From positions 22,634,501 through 22,698,500 of the forward strand of contig NC_135358.1 in the NCBI RefSeq assembly GCF_051622035.1: DNA of 64,000 bases. The letters run 5' to 3'. Position numbers and translations under genes: made by a program. Below, in pieces: positions 12,956-54,949 of the stretch (its first letter is position 1; the number at the start of each line of letters is the position of its first letter). The notes beneath the pieces were generated by a model. It had not been told where the DNA came from. It saw only the letters and a program-made list of their open reading frames with translations, and ran no database searches. The DNA comes from Arctopsyche grandis (taxonomy: Eukaryota > Arthropoda > Insecta > Trichoptera > Hydropsychidae).

Positions 12956-12959
12956 TGAG

Positions 12960-14158
12960 TAAAGGTAGGACCGGAAGCGTGCTTTTTCCAGGAAACAGGG
13001 CGTTTTGGATCTATTTTCCAAGAAACAGGGCAAACTACAAAGCTAAAGAACATAAAAAAAAGTTCATCATAAAAATGAACAAAGCACGGCGAACGATGAA
13101 CAAAGAACGGCGCAAATTTGGTCCGCTCTTTAATGATGAGCGTTGCGTCATCCGCGTACCGAAGATTTTATAGTTTTTATTTCACCAATGGACACTCCAC
13201 CCTTCCAACCATCCAGTGCTCTACGCATTATATACTCTCCATACATATATATTAAATAGGTCTGGAGATAGTATTACACCCTTGCCTTACTCCGCGTTGT
13301 ACTCGAAAATTTGTCGAGTTTAGCGAGTTGATTCGAACTACTACATTGTTGTGTTTATATAGGTTATATATTATTTTGACAAGATGCATGTGGACTCCCA
13401 TGTCCAGTAGAACTTTCCACAGTTAGTCCCAGTTCATACAGTCAAATACTTTTTTATAGTCTACTAGTTGTTTTACCCGGCTTCGCTCAGTATTTGTAAT
13501 GTAAACAGCGTAATCATGGTGAATCTAATAGCAAATATTCATTTGTTTTTTTATTAAATTTATTTGAATCGAAAAAAAATATATTCAATCAATCGAATCG
13601 TCATCATAGAAACTTTGACTTGTTTTCGACGTTCCCAACCAAAAATACTTACATACATATATGTATATGTAAATATATACAAATTCTCTTTCGAAATTAC
13701 ATATTTGATAAAGCAAAGAACGGCTGGAGTTTAAAACTCCCGACACTTAATAATAAGCTGACGTACATACATATGTATATTCAGTATTTGTTCCCTCATC
13801 CCCTTGCCTTTTACAAAACCTGCTTGTTCGTTTGGTATTTGCCATCCAAGGTAACTGCTCAAACGATCTTTAATTATATACAGCAATATTTTTACTGGAG
13901 GGGGATATCAAGGCTAAGGTCCTGTAATTCTCGCATTTTTTTGTAGATCCTTTCTTATGTAAGTGAATGAATATTGAAATGAACCAACCTTTCGGCCATA
14001 CTCCGTTTACTCAGATCTTGTTCCACATATTACATAGCGCCTTTATCGCAGTTTCACTAGGCCCTTTCAGAAGTTCAGCTTGTTTGCCAAAAATGCCAGG
14101 AGACTTTTTACATTTAAGTTTTTTTTATGGCATTTTCAACTTCAGATGGCAAGATGTC
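12960..14158 (-). pseudogene. decayed non-LTR retrotransposon reverse transcriptase
   Basis: Read on the minus strand, the reverse transcriptase motifs come in the right order but in shifting frames: KSPGIFGKQAELLKG (near 14100), GVWPKGW (near 13990), NEQAGFVKGKG (near 13830), YKKVFDCMNWD (near 13450), FRVQRGVRQGC (near 13300) and the catalytic NLRYADDATLI (near 13150). A Helitron at 13464-13708 splits it just before the YKKVFD block. Its N-terminal end is duplicated in inverse orientation in the palindrome at 13960-14591. Related C-terminal pieces are at 14865-15042, 35140-35391 plus 37366-37480, and 55676-56070. Confidence 0.85.
13464..13708 (-). mobile_element. short non-autonomous Helitron, copy 2
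   Basis: Reverse complement of the family at 8728-8949: CTAG end at 13464-13467 with ACCCGGCTTCGCTCAG beside it, and the CTCTTTCGAAATTA start near 13686-13708. It interrupts the reverse transcriptase pseudogene. Its middle has gained an ATACATATGTATA tract. Confidence 0.78.
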
Positions 14159-14182
14159 ATCTGAAGTTGAAATCTTTGATAT

Positions 14183-14368
<186 letters not shown>

Positions 14369-14864
14369 ATATCAAAGATTTCAACTTCAGATGACATCTT
14401 GCCATCTGAAGTTGAAAATGCCATAAAAAAAACTTAAATGTAAAAAGTCTCCTGGCATTTTTGGCAAACAAGCTGAACTTCTGAAAGGGCCTAGTGAAAC
14501 TGCGATAAAGGCGCTATGTAATATGTGGAACAAGATCTGAGTAAACGGAGTATGGCCGAAAGGTTGGTTCATTTCAATATTCATTCACTTATGTATATAT
14601 ATAGATATCTATACTTATATTTTGTGTATGAATAAACTAGTTTATTCGTCAATTTTTTTATACAATATAACTGGTCAGAGTGGTTTTTATATGAACAAAG
14701 TAGTATGTTTATGAACGAACGAAATGAACACTTGGACTGTAACATATGTACATATATTAACCTGCATTAGATCATGGAATATGTTGATGAAATTACGACT
14801 GTATCTACATATGTATAATACATATGTACCTGGAATTTTTGTTATTCAATTCCACTGCTAGATG

Positions 14865-15042
14865 AAGGCCTCTCAAACACGCTTCCACTCGTCTCTGTTT
14901 TGTGCAATTGTCATCCATCTCACCCCACATATTTTTCTAATTTCATCTACCCAACTTCCTTCTGACCTTCCTTTCAGGCATTCAATAACTATTGCACATT
15001 CGTTTGGTCTTATCTATGTACGTTAATTTTTAGTCCTAATTT
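14865..15042 (-). pseudogene. LINE C-terminal fragment
   Basis: The minus strand reads WVDEIRKICGVRWMTIAQNR then DEWKRV and an interrupted EAFIQQW, the C-terminal tail typical of one endonuclease-reverse transcriptase LINE group. The better preserved tail at 55829-56065 shares this order. Stops interrupt it. Confidence 0.75.
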
Positions 15043-15144
15043 CAGTGGCGGCACAGTTTAATCACCGGAATGGTGAACGAGCTACTATAGCCCGATTAAT
15101 TTCTATAGCCCCCCCCCCCTATGAATTCTCACGAGCCGCCACTG
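15043..15144. mobile_element. short hAT MITE, CAGTGGCGGC ends
   Basis: About 100 bp between CAGTGGCGGC and GAGCCGCCACTG. Flanks CCTAATTT and TCTATTTT match at 6 of 8 positions. It sits between two pieces of the same LINE. Confidence 0.65.
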
Positions 15145-15149
15145 TCTAT

Positions 15150-15240
15150 TTTCCTACTTTCCCTTTTCCCTGCGAGCTAATAATAATATGTCGTCTGCGA
15201 GTGGAAGGTGACTAAAGAGACGACCGTTTATACTTAATCT
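15150..15240 (-). pseudogene. LINE reverse transcriptase fragment with ADD box
   Basis: The minus strand reads LADDILLLARRE, resembling the catalytic ADD motif of a reverse transcriptase. It is upstream, in LINE order, of the 14865-15042 tail, so both probably come from one internally deleted copy. Confidence 0.55.
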
Positions 15241-15606
15241 TGCTGAATCCCTTTCCATATACATTTTTGTAGATATGTACAAGAATAAGTATAAAAAATT
15301 CAACTTGACATTTTATAAATCAGATTCGTATTTTTTACATATTATTTAAATAATAATTTTTAAACATTTTATTTAAAATGTTCATTTATTTAGTGTTGAG
15401 AAACGGAAATGCTGAAAGTTCGGGGTGCGAATATTGCGCTCTGATTGGTCGAGAGACAAGTGGAGGGGAGGGTTGAAATATATTCACGGGGAATTACCTG
15501 GCGTTTGTCAGTGAGGCGGTAAAAGCCGCCAAAGTGAGTTGTCGGTAGTGGTCAGCTCTCTCGTAACATTTTTTTAAGCCACGTGCTCTTCAATCGTCGT
15601 ATCGAC

Positions 15607-15640
15607 TATATAACGGTGATTCATTTCAACGCAACTCAGT
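15607..15640 (+). promoter_or_regulatory. core promoter: TATA box and Inr, probably of the rolling stone gene
   Basis: TATATAA at 15607-15613 lies 31 bp upstream of the A of an arthropod initiator, TCAGT, at 15636-15640, the spacing expected for a TATA/Inr promoter. The surrounding 15400-15720 is less AT-rich than average. Plus-strand transcription would enter a 5' UTR exon; a possible donor (GTAACT) follows near 15684. The next exon begins after an acceptor at 17431. Assigning it to the rolling stone gene is inference from position and strand. Confidence 0.45.
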
Positions 15641-15699
15641 GTTTGCTTCTAAGTCTAACCTTTCATAGTTAACCCCTCCGATGCCGTAACTCTACTTTC

Positions 15700-17431
15700 A
15701 CTCGTGCCGAAGCAAAAAAAACCAAATAAAATCGTGAAACTATCTCTATACATACATGTCACTTTATACATTGGAACTCGCCTTTTATTGCCGACTCACT
15801 TTTTTTTCATTCTTTATTTTTGTCTGTTCCAGTGGTAGGTAGATCGTGCAAAAATTCGCATCACCCTTTGGTCATTCAATACGAAAAACATACAAAGTTC
15901 AATTTTTAATCAAATTGTGCAATTTGTATCTACTTGATAGATCCAAATATTTAAGGGATGAAATTAGTTTCGTATGAAATTTAAAATATTCAGCATTGAT
16001 TTTATCTGAATGTCTACTTGGCAGTTAACTGCAAAGTGGCTTAAACTCGATGCACGAGAATACCTATAAATTAAATTCAATTTTTAAATGCTTTTTTATT
16101 CTTCATCAATTGTGTCCACAATACGTATATCTCATAGCTACTGATTCAGTGATTATTGTCTATTTTTTTATTTTTTTAGTTTATTTTTTATAGTTTTATT
16201 TTAAGTTAGTGTAAACATCACGATAGGAAAATAGTTTAAAAACCTACATATTTACAATTTTTATAAATGTCCAAAATATTATTTTTTTTAGCTAAAAATT
16301 AATTAAAATCGACAATCTAAAGTATATTGTGTGTCTCATAAAGTTGAGGAAATTGTATAAGTACACATTCAAATTTCTCAAACTAGTTGGAAGGGTCTTT
16401 TTAATGGGGTTTTGTGATGAAATAAATAATAGGTAATAAAAAATAATCTCAAAATAATAATAACAAAGCATATACTATTTTTCCCCTTTGAAATATCGAT
16501 CGCCATTACTGATTGTACAGCCAATATATTATTTTTTTTATATTTTGCAAGAATGAGTCTTGATTTATAAATTACTTTTTCGCGAGCTCATTACGACAAT
16601 GAAATTAAGAATATTGCGTGTATGATGTTGACCGGAAATAATATGTAGTAAGTGGAAAATAATTCGTATGCAACTTTTACTTATTTAAATGAAAACTTAA
16701 TTAAAGTAGATAACTGAGGTATTAAATTTATAAATCAAATTTTAAGCCGTAAACATGGCGTATTTTATCCACATAGTCTGTATGAAATTTCTATGCAAGT
16801 CCATAACTAGTTAATATAATATACTAATCAATATTTTCGTACTTAGTAATTGTTCATACAAAAAAATGTATAAATATAATTTCACTCGTATAAGTGTTAT
16901 AATTAAAGAACGGATACTCATTAGGGCAAAACGCTATTGGGGCGTTTTTGTACCTGTTTTAACTTTTTAGAAAAGCCTTTTATTTTAGTATTTTCCTTCC
17001 ACCGCTGTTGGAATATGTGTTGTTAATTTTCGGATTGCCCTTATGCCTATTCGTAATTGTCTTATGATTCCCCTTTCCCTTAATTTAAAATTCAATAATA
17101 TGTTATTACTAAGGTTCGGCGCGACCTGTGCACCATTTTTCATTTTTATGGTGTACCTTTTTTTTTGCTCTCTAGCTTTCCTGGAAAATAGCCCCAAAAC
17201 TCCCATTTTTTGTTCCAAAAGCACGTTCCACCACCGAGGACTAGTTATTAGCTTTAAACTCATCCTATATTTTGTTGTCTTCAAAAAATCTCTATTTGGT
17301 TGCTTTCAAATATAGTATGTAACTTTTTAATATTCTTTTACAAATGAAGGGGTTAACTAATGAATGATTTTATAATTTTTAATATATGTATAATAAATTC
17401 GCTTTATGAATCAATAATATTTCTTTGACAG
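15700..17431. other. presumed first (5' UTR) intron, no gene
   Basis: AT-rich DNA between the presumed promoter and the acceptor TTTGACAG at 17424-17431. A diverged copy of the unclassified repeat seen at 2862-3640 and 59950-60120 lies at about 16076-16240. Nothing else was recognised. Confidence 0.45.
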
Positions 17432-17461
17432 AAACATAAATTAAAACGTAATTCGTTTACA

Positions 17462-47569
<30,108 letters not shown>

Positions 47570-49282
47570 ATTAAGAATCAATTATAATTAAAGAGTATTA
47601 CCGTACTGCATGTAGGTAGTCATAGTGCATTTAACAATCAGAGCATTCAATTGCTCAAATTGGCCCATAGAAATGTTTAACTACCGATCAGGACAAATAA
47701 TAGAAGCGCAATTGAATTCGTTATCCTGATATTTCAGCATATAATTTGATTGTAAATGACAAAAATTTAATACACATTATATTTGGGCGTAATGTACTAT
47801 ACATATATTATTGTCCAAAGAGCTTTCTTCATATATTTTGTTCATGGGCTGTGCTCAACTAATATGTACATGTATTTATTTATTTTTATGTTTTTGTAGA
47901 TATCGTAGGTAGTTTCATATTGTTATATATATTTATAGATTTGAGGTGAATGAAGTTTTTGACTTGTACATGAAATTTTGTACTTGTCATTGTTGCATAT
48001 ACATAAACTGGTATCGATATATACATATGCAGTTTCCGTTGTTTATGTCCTTTTAGTTCTAGTCGATTCTAACTGCATGAAAAAAAACATGACACCATTA
48101 ATAATATATCGAAACAATTTTAATTGTTGTAATTATTAAGTATTTGAATATGTTTTAAATACAAAAATGGAAGAAAAGCAACAAAATTAAAATTATTTTC
48201 ATCGTGTATTACTTGCATTGTGCCTGTACAATGATCCTATAGAAGTTACAATGTTTAACATATAATTTTACATAATAAGACATGTGATAGCCGATTCCAA
48301 GTGTCAGTATACGAATACATATAACATTTAATATAAAGTATAAGAATTGATAAATGTCATGAAATGACCCATATTTATGCATAACACTGTACGAAAAATA
48401 TAAAGCACAAAATAATATAGATATTATATGTACTGACAACTTGTGTGTTAAAATCTGATTTGTATGTTAATTGATTACTAATTGTGTTTCACATTAAAAA
48501 TTTTTTAGTATTTTTTTTTTTAACATTTACTAACGTTCAGTATTCATTTAAATAAATAATTAAGATATTAATATCAGATAAAAACAATTTATATCTAAAT
48601 TTTTCGTTGAACATCTTTATCTTTTCTAATATATAGATTTGAATAATACAATCATACATTTTGCTCAATGTGAAAGATTAAAAGAAATTTTTGTTTAGTT
48701 AATTTTATATTAAAACTTTAAAATAGCAAGACTGTGTAATTAGTTCCATTTTTTTATTTTATTTAAACATAGTTTAGGATTTTAGATTGAAGTCGGTGTT
48801 TTAAAAATGGATATATTCATGTATATTTAAGCTCACCAATTATTGTGTGATTTGTCATTTCAAAAATGATGTTATCTTCTGCCAAATTTGAACAAATGTT
48901 ACCATGAACATTACCAATATCCTATTGTATTTGGTAATAGTTTTGTATATCTACATACTTGAAAATTGGTATCTAACTTTATACACGTAATTTTTATTTG
49001 TCAAATATTTACTTTATATACATATACAATAATTAAAAAAACATACATATTATAATAGCATGTATTTATCGAATTTGTATGCACTGCTCTATCACTGCAC
49101 ATATGAAAATATTTTACATACATATTGCATTACAAATTTATCTTACGCATTATTGTAACATTTTCATGACTTATGACAATGTTATTCAATACCCATACTT
49201 GGAAATAAATAAAAAAAATATATGCATATGGAAATTTTTTTAATTATTACCATTATTTAATTTTTTCTTTGAAATCCACAGA
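47570..49282. other. rolling stone 3' UTR and convergent intergenic DNA
   Basis: Plus-strand AATAAA hexamers occur near 48553 and 49204; either could end the rolling stone transcript. The gene faces the OBP gene tail to tail. No other frame is convincing. Confidence 0.45.
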
Positions 49283-50518
49283 TCAAATAATAGGATTGCC
49301 AGGTAATAATATCTGGTAGCACTTGAGATAATTCCAAGCTAACTGTTCAGCTGGAGCTCCTTCTGTATTATATTGGCTAACACAATTGTCGATAGCTTTC
49401 CCGGCTGGCTCCCTTTTACGTTCATCTAACTTCGCTAAAGCGACTTCCTTTTTGAAAACCCCCTCATTGTCCATTAACCCGATCCTTTTTAACACGCAAA
49501 AGACATAACTCTTAACTTTGTCGTCTTCAAAGCTAAAATCTCCAGCTCTCGCTCTCGATACCAATTCTACATTCGCGCCGGTACCTCCAATGCACACAGT
49601 AACATGTTCTTTCAGTTTTTTTTGTTGTTCTTCAGTATATCCCTACAAAAATGTATAACATTATCAGTGATTTAAAATAATAAGAAACAAAAACATTATT
49701 TCATTCGAACAAACTACACAATGATCGTTTGTTGCAATTCAAATTTTGGTAAAATTTTCTTGAAAAACCACATCCATGAATATGAATATTACATATATAG
49801 TATATCAAATATATCAAATTATATATATTTACATCAAATTATACTAAGATGGTTTAATTAATTCAAAATAACTCAAAACTCTATAAACGTGTCTGTTAAA
49901 AATTTTAAATTTTGAGTTTTGGCATTTGTTCAATGAGCAATATCTAATAGGTATATAATTTCGAAAGCGACTTTGTATATATGTAAGTATGTAAGTATGT
50001 AAGTATGTAAGTATGTAAGTATGTAAGTATGTAAGTATGTAAGTATATAAGTATGTAAATATCTTTGGTCGGGAACTTCAAAAACAAAACTCCTACTCAT
50101 TTGAAGAAACCATTTTCATAAAATAATAATCTAATATATAATTTCGAAAGAGACTTTGTAAGTTTGTATCTTTGGTTGGGAACTTTGTAAACAAAACACA
50201 GTTTCTATGTCGACAATTCAATTGGTTGAATATTATATTTTTTTCGATTCAAATAAATTTAATAAAAAAACAAATGAATATTTACTATTAGATTCGCCAT
50301 GTTTACGCTGTTTATATTACAAATACTGAGCGAAGCTGGGTAAAACAATTAGTAAGTTATAAAATTTTGAGCCATCAAATTTAATATCTCCAAATAAAAT
50401 ATTATACATATATATACATTCGAGAGCTTAGACAGAAAATTGGAAGCCGGACAATTAAAAAATGTACCTGAGTGTTAACCAGCATCCCAAGTGCAACCAA
50501 AAGTATATACAGCCTCAT
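49283..50518 (-). CDS. odorant-binding protein, Minus-C type, 2 exons
   Basis: Secreted carrier of small hydrophobic ligands, classically in sensillum lymph. Exon 1 is 50518-50468 and exon 2 is 49642-49283, phase 0, donor GTACAT, acceptor TTTTTGTAG. The product is 136 residues, the usual OBP length. Residues 1-17 (MRLYILLVALGMLVNTQ) are a signal peptide, and the intron falls right after it. The mature chain is alpha-helical PBP/GOBP type with cysteines at 34, 66, 104 and 125 (C1, C3, C4, C6). S62 stands where C2 should be (three residues before C66), and E116 where C5 should be (eight before C125). C2 and C5 form one disulphide in classical OBPs, so their joint absence marks a Minus-C OBP rather than random damage. 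The frame is intact. A cluster is common for OBPs, but no second copy is in the window. Two Helitron copies fill part of its intron. Confidence 0.93.
49943..50086 (+). mobile_element. short Helitron, copy 6 (5' part)
   Basis: TCTAATAGGTATATAATTTCG start, then an expanded 8-bp repeat, then GGTCGGGAACTTCAAAAACAAAAC, where it breaks off. Lies in the OBP intron. Confidence 0.7.
49981..50060. repeat. 8-bp tandem repeat (GTAAGTAT)n
   Basis: About nine copies inside a Helitron copy, at a point where relatives have a single TTTGTATGTTTG-like stretch. Confidence 0.9.
50130..50352 (+). mobile_element. short Helitron, copy 7
   Basis: TCTAATATATAATTTCG start and GAGCGAAGCTGGGTAAAACAATTAG end, the terminal CTAG mutated to TTAG. 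The 37 bp upstream match those upstream of copy 3 at 21035. In the OBP intron. Confidence 0.83.
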
Positions 50519-51729
50519 TCTGATATAAAGATGATGACAGTTGTTGAACGAGTCTCATCTTCACCACTGCGGTCGATGTTTTTATTTGGCAACACGAGGT
50601 GATCCTGTGGTACCAAAGTGGGGATTCAACCAGTTTCTGAAACCCGATTGCCATATTTAAGTATACCATTTTATTTGTATAAAATACAAGGTTACAATTT
50701 AAATTGCACATATCAAAAATATGCATGAGTTGACTGATTCTCGTGGGTTTATATGTACATACATATGCATATTTTCATCGAGTATGCATATAATTACATG
50801 AATATTTATTTTATTTGAATGTACTAATTTAAAAAGTAATTACACCTGTACTTGAGAAGGAGGGGGGGGGGGATTCATACTATTATACATATGCGAATAT
50901 ATGTATATGTATACATATATACAGGGCTTTTTTTTTTTTAAAAAGTTGCCCGAACTCACTTCTTGTCAAGTTTTTTATTGGAAAAGATTATATTAAAATT
51001 ATATTATATAGAATATTTGTTTAAAACATAAAACATGCTGAGGCAAAAAGGTGTCATAATATGTTAGACTTTAAATGAAAATGATAAATTTAATGCACGA
51101 GAAACACATTTAAAAATATTAATATAAAATATTACGCTTGCAAGTTAAACAATATTTATGAATCATATGATACTGGTTTAATAAAAAATTCATTTCTTTG
51201 TCCATTAGCATATTACATACATATATATTTATGTACAAGAATTTGAGTAAGAAAACAAACTTTTTTGAGAACTTTATCGATTGTCATCATATGAACAATT
51301 TGCAAAAAATGGTATTTTTTGGAATTTAAACAATGTTTTGTGTACTCCCATTCTCATTTAGTGACATCTGTTTTTGTATATATAAAAATAAGAAATCTTT
51401 TGATTTTTATATTTCAATTTCTAAATATATACATAGATGTCATTTAAATATTTATAAAATATTAATGTATGTACCAAAACGTGTACACAACTTTTTTTTA
51501 TTTATTTTCTCAACTGTAACTTTTTTGTGAAATTATATCAATTACGAAAAGATTAAACGCAACTCAAAATAAATTTTACGATCTTGGCCTTGTTCTGCAT
51601 TACGAACAGGTTCAAAATCAATATAATCGCAGTTGTAACCCATTGACATAAATTAAAAATTCATTATGCGCTCATAAATTTAAATAGAAAATTAATATTC
51701 AGTTTTAATAAAACATATGTACATATATC
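50519..51729. other. OBP upstream region, no further gene
   Basis: The OBP promoter must lie at the left end; no convincing TATA/Inr pair was found. The rest is AT-rich with an AGGAGGGGGGGGGG run at about 50860. Confidence 0.4.
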
Positions 51730-51920
51730 CAGTGGCGGCTCGTGGATAAGATATCTGGGGGTGCTGCGGTTGATTAAAAATAAAAAAAAAATGTTTATTT
51801 GGATTATATTTTACTATTAACATCAAAATTATCAAAATGAAACATTATATGTATTTTATTTCATTAAAAAAATTGATTCTTCTGTCTTTTTTCCTTGAAA
51901 AAAGGTCCATCACCTTTTCG

Positions 51921-52115
51921 TTAAATTTTCCACTGTTCATAATCATTTTTTTCAATTGACAGCATAGATAAAGCCGTCAATCTTTCCTGAACCATTGTGT
52001 TTCTTATATATGTACATATGTATGTCTTTATTCTATTTATTGATGAAAAACATCGTTCTGGCTCAGAGGTAGTTGAAGTTGTAAGCAGAATTTGAATAAG
52101 TTTTGTTATTTCCAC
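51921..52115 (-). pseudogene. hAT transposase C-terminal (hATC) region
   Basis: The minus-strand frame reads LLTTSTTSEPERCFSSINRI and NTMVQERLTALSMLSIEK, the conserved S-x-x-E-R-x-FS...L-x-x-RL-x-x-L pattern of the dimerisation region. It is the C-terminus of the transposase and is separated from the N-terminal part by a solo LTR. Confidence 0.85.
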
Positions 52116-52177
52116 ACGAACTTTGCTTAAATTGATTGCAAAAATAAGGTTTAAAAATATTAATAAATCATTAATAC

Positions 52178-52560
52178 TGTTACGTACGCCGTGGATTGAG
52201 CGAATTGTACTTAGACCAACGGATATCTGTTATCGGAATAACTAAATGCATGCACTTACTTCCAAAGATTATATCTGGACTCTAAGTGCATTTAGGCTAA
52301 ACAATGACCGTTATTAGTTATTTCTCAGAATCGGTATGGGAAGACCCAATCTCTTGGAAATACATATCCGAATACGTGACTATACAACAGGTAAACAGAT
52401 TATGCGTCCTGAGAGATCTACCCTTTATAAGGCGGTACGTAGGCGATATAATTCATTCTGGACTGAGCGTTGACAATACGTGTATCTCCTGAATCATCAA
52501 TAAATGCTGTGAAACGACTGTTGGCTTTTTCTTGAATCCTCCACCCACCCCTACGCAACA
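52178..52560 (+). mobile_element. solo LTR
   Basis: 383 bp from TGTTACGTACGCCG to CCACCCCTACGCAACA (TG...CA), with 4-bp flanks ATAC on both sides. A TATA-like TTTATAA at 52424-52430 and AATAAA at 52499-52504 fit a plus orientation. No internal retrotransposon sequence adjoins it. The same family is at 56141-56379, 58787-59178 and, as ends, in the palindrome at 14183-14368. Confidence 0.83.
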
Positions 52561-52789
52561 ATACTATGCATTTCTTTCCTTGAGTAATGCACTTCTAATT
52601 TAGTTTGAAGTTTTTCTCTATCTAGCATTGGATATGATTCAACGGTTAGTAGTAGATCTTCCATTGGCATTTTCTTTCAGTACTTTTTAAAATTTTCTTT
52701 ATTAAATAATTTCACAGCTTTTAATTGATTAAAAAAATTATATCTTTCTTTTATATCCTAAATAATAACATCGCACATCGCACAAGTTT

Positions 52790-52885
52790 TCTTCAATTGA
52801 AAATGCATCGATATTACTAGATTGCATTTGGTTATAAATAATTTCTACATGCGACATTAACTTGTGAAAAAGTTCTGACTAAAAT
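52790..52885 (-). pseudogene. hAT transposase internal fragment
   Basis: With a frameshift, the minus strand reads FHKLMSHVEIIYNQMQSSNI, a pattern of hAT transposases related to zinc-finger MYM-like proteins. It precedes the hATC region in coding order. Confidence 0.65.
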
Positions 52886-53686
52886 AAAAAATTGTATTCA
52901 GTAAATTGGTAGAATCTGTTATTGTTTTATCAGTATTTTCGGAAGATTATTTAAGTTCTTGAAAACATTGGCTCAGCTTCTCTTGATTTTGATGCCATCT
53001 TAAATACTTAAAGTGACGTGTAGAAGGAAGTGTAGAAAGGTAGAAAGTGTAAGAGATGTAGAAGGAAAGACAAAAGGTGCAGAAGAAATGAGGAAAAGTG
53101 AGGAGCGTGTCGAGCGCGCGGCGCGGCGCGCACTCGAATGCAACAATAAATGTGTATGTACTGTTGGGAGTGCAGTACGGACCAAGCTTCTAGCTACCCC
53201 CGCGCCCCTCTTTCGCCCACTCGGCATATTAAAACGAAAACCGTACTGCACAAAATCATAAACGATGCCTCACTTTCTGATATTAGTACCGCGATGTATG
53301 ATCATTATTGGATGTATCGGTGTGCAGGCGAGCTTAATACATACTTAAATAATATTGATATTTTCATATAATATACATACATTTATGTATATAATAATAT
53401 TAAATTTTTCTCAATTTCCTTGGGGGTGCTGCAGTACCGCAGTGCCAATGGACGAGCCGCCACTGCATATATCTAACACTTGTACGGTGGTTTCGAATTA
53501 AATATCATGTCATTTTAACCGACAAAGATTTGACTAAGACTTACGAGACTTAAATGGTCTAAAGTAGCGGTCACCAACCTACCGATTTTTAAAAACTAAT
53601 TTAAAGTGTAAAATTTTCGACCTGATCGTGATATTTTATAGAAGAAAAAATGTCAAATTCCTTCACCATTTCTATTGGGGTCTAGC

Positions 53687-53899
53687 CAGGCGCGGCTCGT
53701 GCATAGGCGCTGCAGCACCCCCAGAAAAAATACAAAAAAATCACATTTGTATACATTTACAACTTGTGAATATAATTTAAATAAGAATGATTAAATATTT
53801 GACATAATCATTATTAATGAGTATGTCAAATATATCTAAATACAAGTTGTAAATACGATTTCTTAGTAATTTTTCTTAGTAATGCACGAGCCGCGCCTG
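53687..53899. mobile_element. hAT MITE, CAGGCGCGGCTCG family, short copy
   Basis: Same ends and interior as 2899-3494, but without the Mutator-like insert, so its uninterrupted ATATTTGACATAATCATT region is the empty-site reference. Flanks are GGTCTAGC on the left and, after CAA, GGTATAGC on the right. Confidence 0.82.
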
Positions 53900-54339
53900 C
53901 AAGGTATAGCTTACAGGTAATACAAAAGACGCAAATGAAATCCAAAAAGTAGCTTCCGTTCTTCTTTTGTTATGATGTTAAATCGTTTGAAACAAAACTG
54001 GAATTATTTAAAAACCACCTTTTCCAAAATAATTATACTCATTTTTCTTGTTCTGATAATTTTTCTAAAACTATACACACCTATTCATAATTTTCCGCTC
54101 GAAAACTGTATTCACAATATTAAATTATTATAGAAAGCGTTTGAAGATGGGTTTACAGATTTTAAGAGTTATATAAGTGTTTCAATTTTTCCAAAACCCA
54201 TTTGATATCGATATCAACGATATTGAAAAAGATTTTCAATTGGAATTAATCATCTCTTCAGGCGAATGATGGTTTGAAGTCAATATTTAAAAATGAAACT
54301 CATTATCTATAAATAAAAGCATTTATAAGAAAAATCGTA

Positions 54340-54425
54340 TCAATTTTTGGTAGCAAATACATATGCGAACAGACATTTTCCAAAATGAAATATATTAAAT
54401 TATTATTAAAAAATATATTAAAATC
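54340..54425 (+). pseudogene. hAT transposase C-terminal fragment
   Basis: The frame reads SIFGSKYICEQTFSKMKYIK, the F-G-S-x-Y-x-C-E-Q-x-FS-x-M signature of the GTF2IRD2/ZBED5-like hAT transposases. It is short and flanked by stops. Confidence 0.8.
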
Positions 54426-54949
54426 GATAACGCTTAATAACCGACCGGCATCTGGAAAATTTTTCACAAATCGGAACGTCAAATTTTAAACCACACATTA
54501 TAAAAATTAGTTTCTCAAATCAAGATCAAACATCGTACTAATCAAAATCTTAACATTTTTTTGTTCCATCAATAATTATCTTGTATTATAAATATGTATA
54601 AATCCACCTGTACGTAAAAAGAATAAATTAAATAAATGTAATAATTTTAATGATTTTTTTATAGATATAAACGTTTTTATTTTCGAATTTGTACATAGTA
54701 ACTACACATATGTATATAAATAATCATGTATACATAATGTAGGTATAAAATCTGTGTTTACATCATATACAAATATGCAAAAAAAAATTACTATTTTTTA
54801 AAAAACTTTATGTATGTGTATAAAAAGTATATGCAAATTTTTTAAATTCGATTGCAATAAGATTTTTTTTCATCCGGCCATTTAAAAATACATTTAAAAA
54901 TTTTGAACCGGCGCATATCCCAAAAAGGCTAGGGACCACTGATCTAACT

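Larger units (their letters stand above)
51730..53465 (-). mobile_element. hAT element with transposase remnants, source-type copy of the CAGTGGCGGCTCG MITEs
   Basis: Ends CAGTGGCGGCTCGTG and GACGAGCCGCCACTG, with a perfect 8-bp TSD CATATATC (51722-51729, 53466-53473). The right subterminal block (GGGGGTGCTGCAG, CCGCAGTGCC) matches the MITEs at 2899-3494 and 37050-37326. Transposase remnants are on the minus strand at 52790-52885 and 51921-52115. A solo LTR at 52178-52560 interrupts it. Confidence 0.92.
53565..54941 (+). mobile_element. hAT element, TAGCGGTCACCAACC ends
   Basis: Left TAGCGGTCACCAACC, right GGCTAGGGACCACTG, matching the imperfect complement expected of a hAT. Flanks GTCTAAAG and ATCTAACT agree at 5 of 8. 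The transposase C-terminus is at 54340-54425. A CAGGCGCGG MITE is inserted at 53687-53899. Confidence 0.72.
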
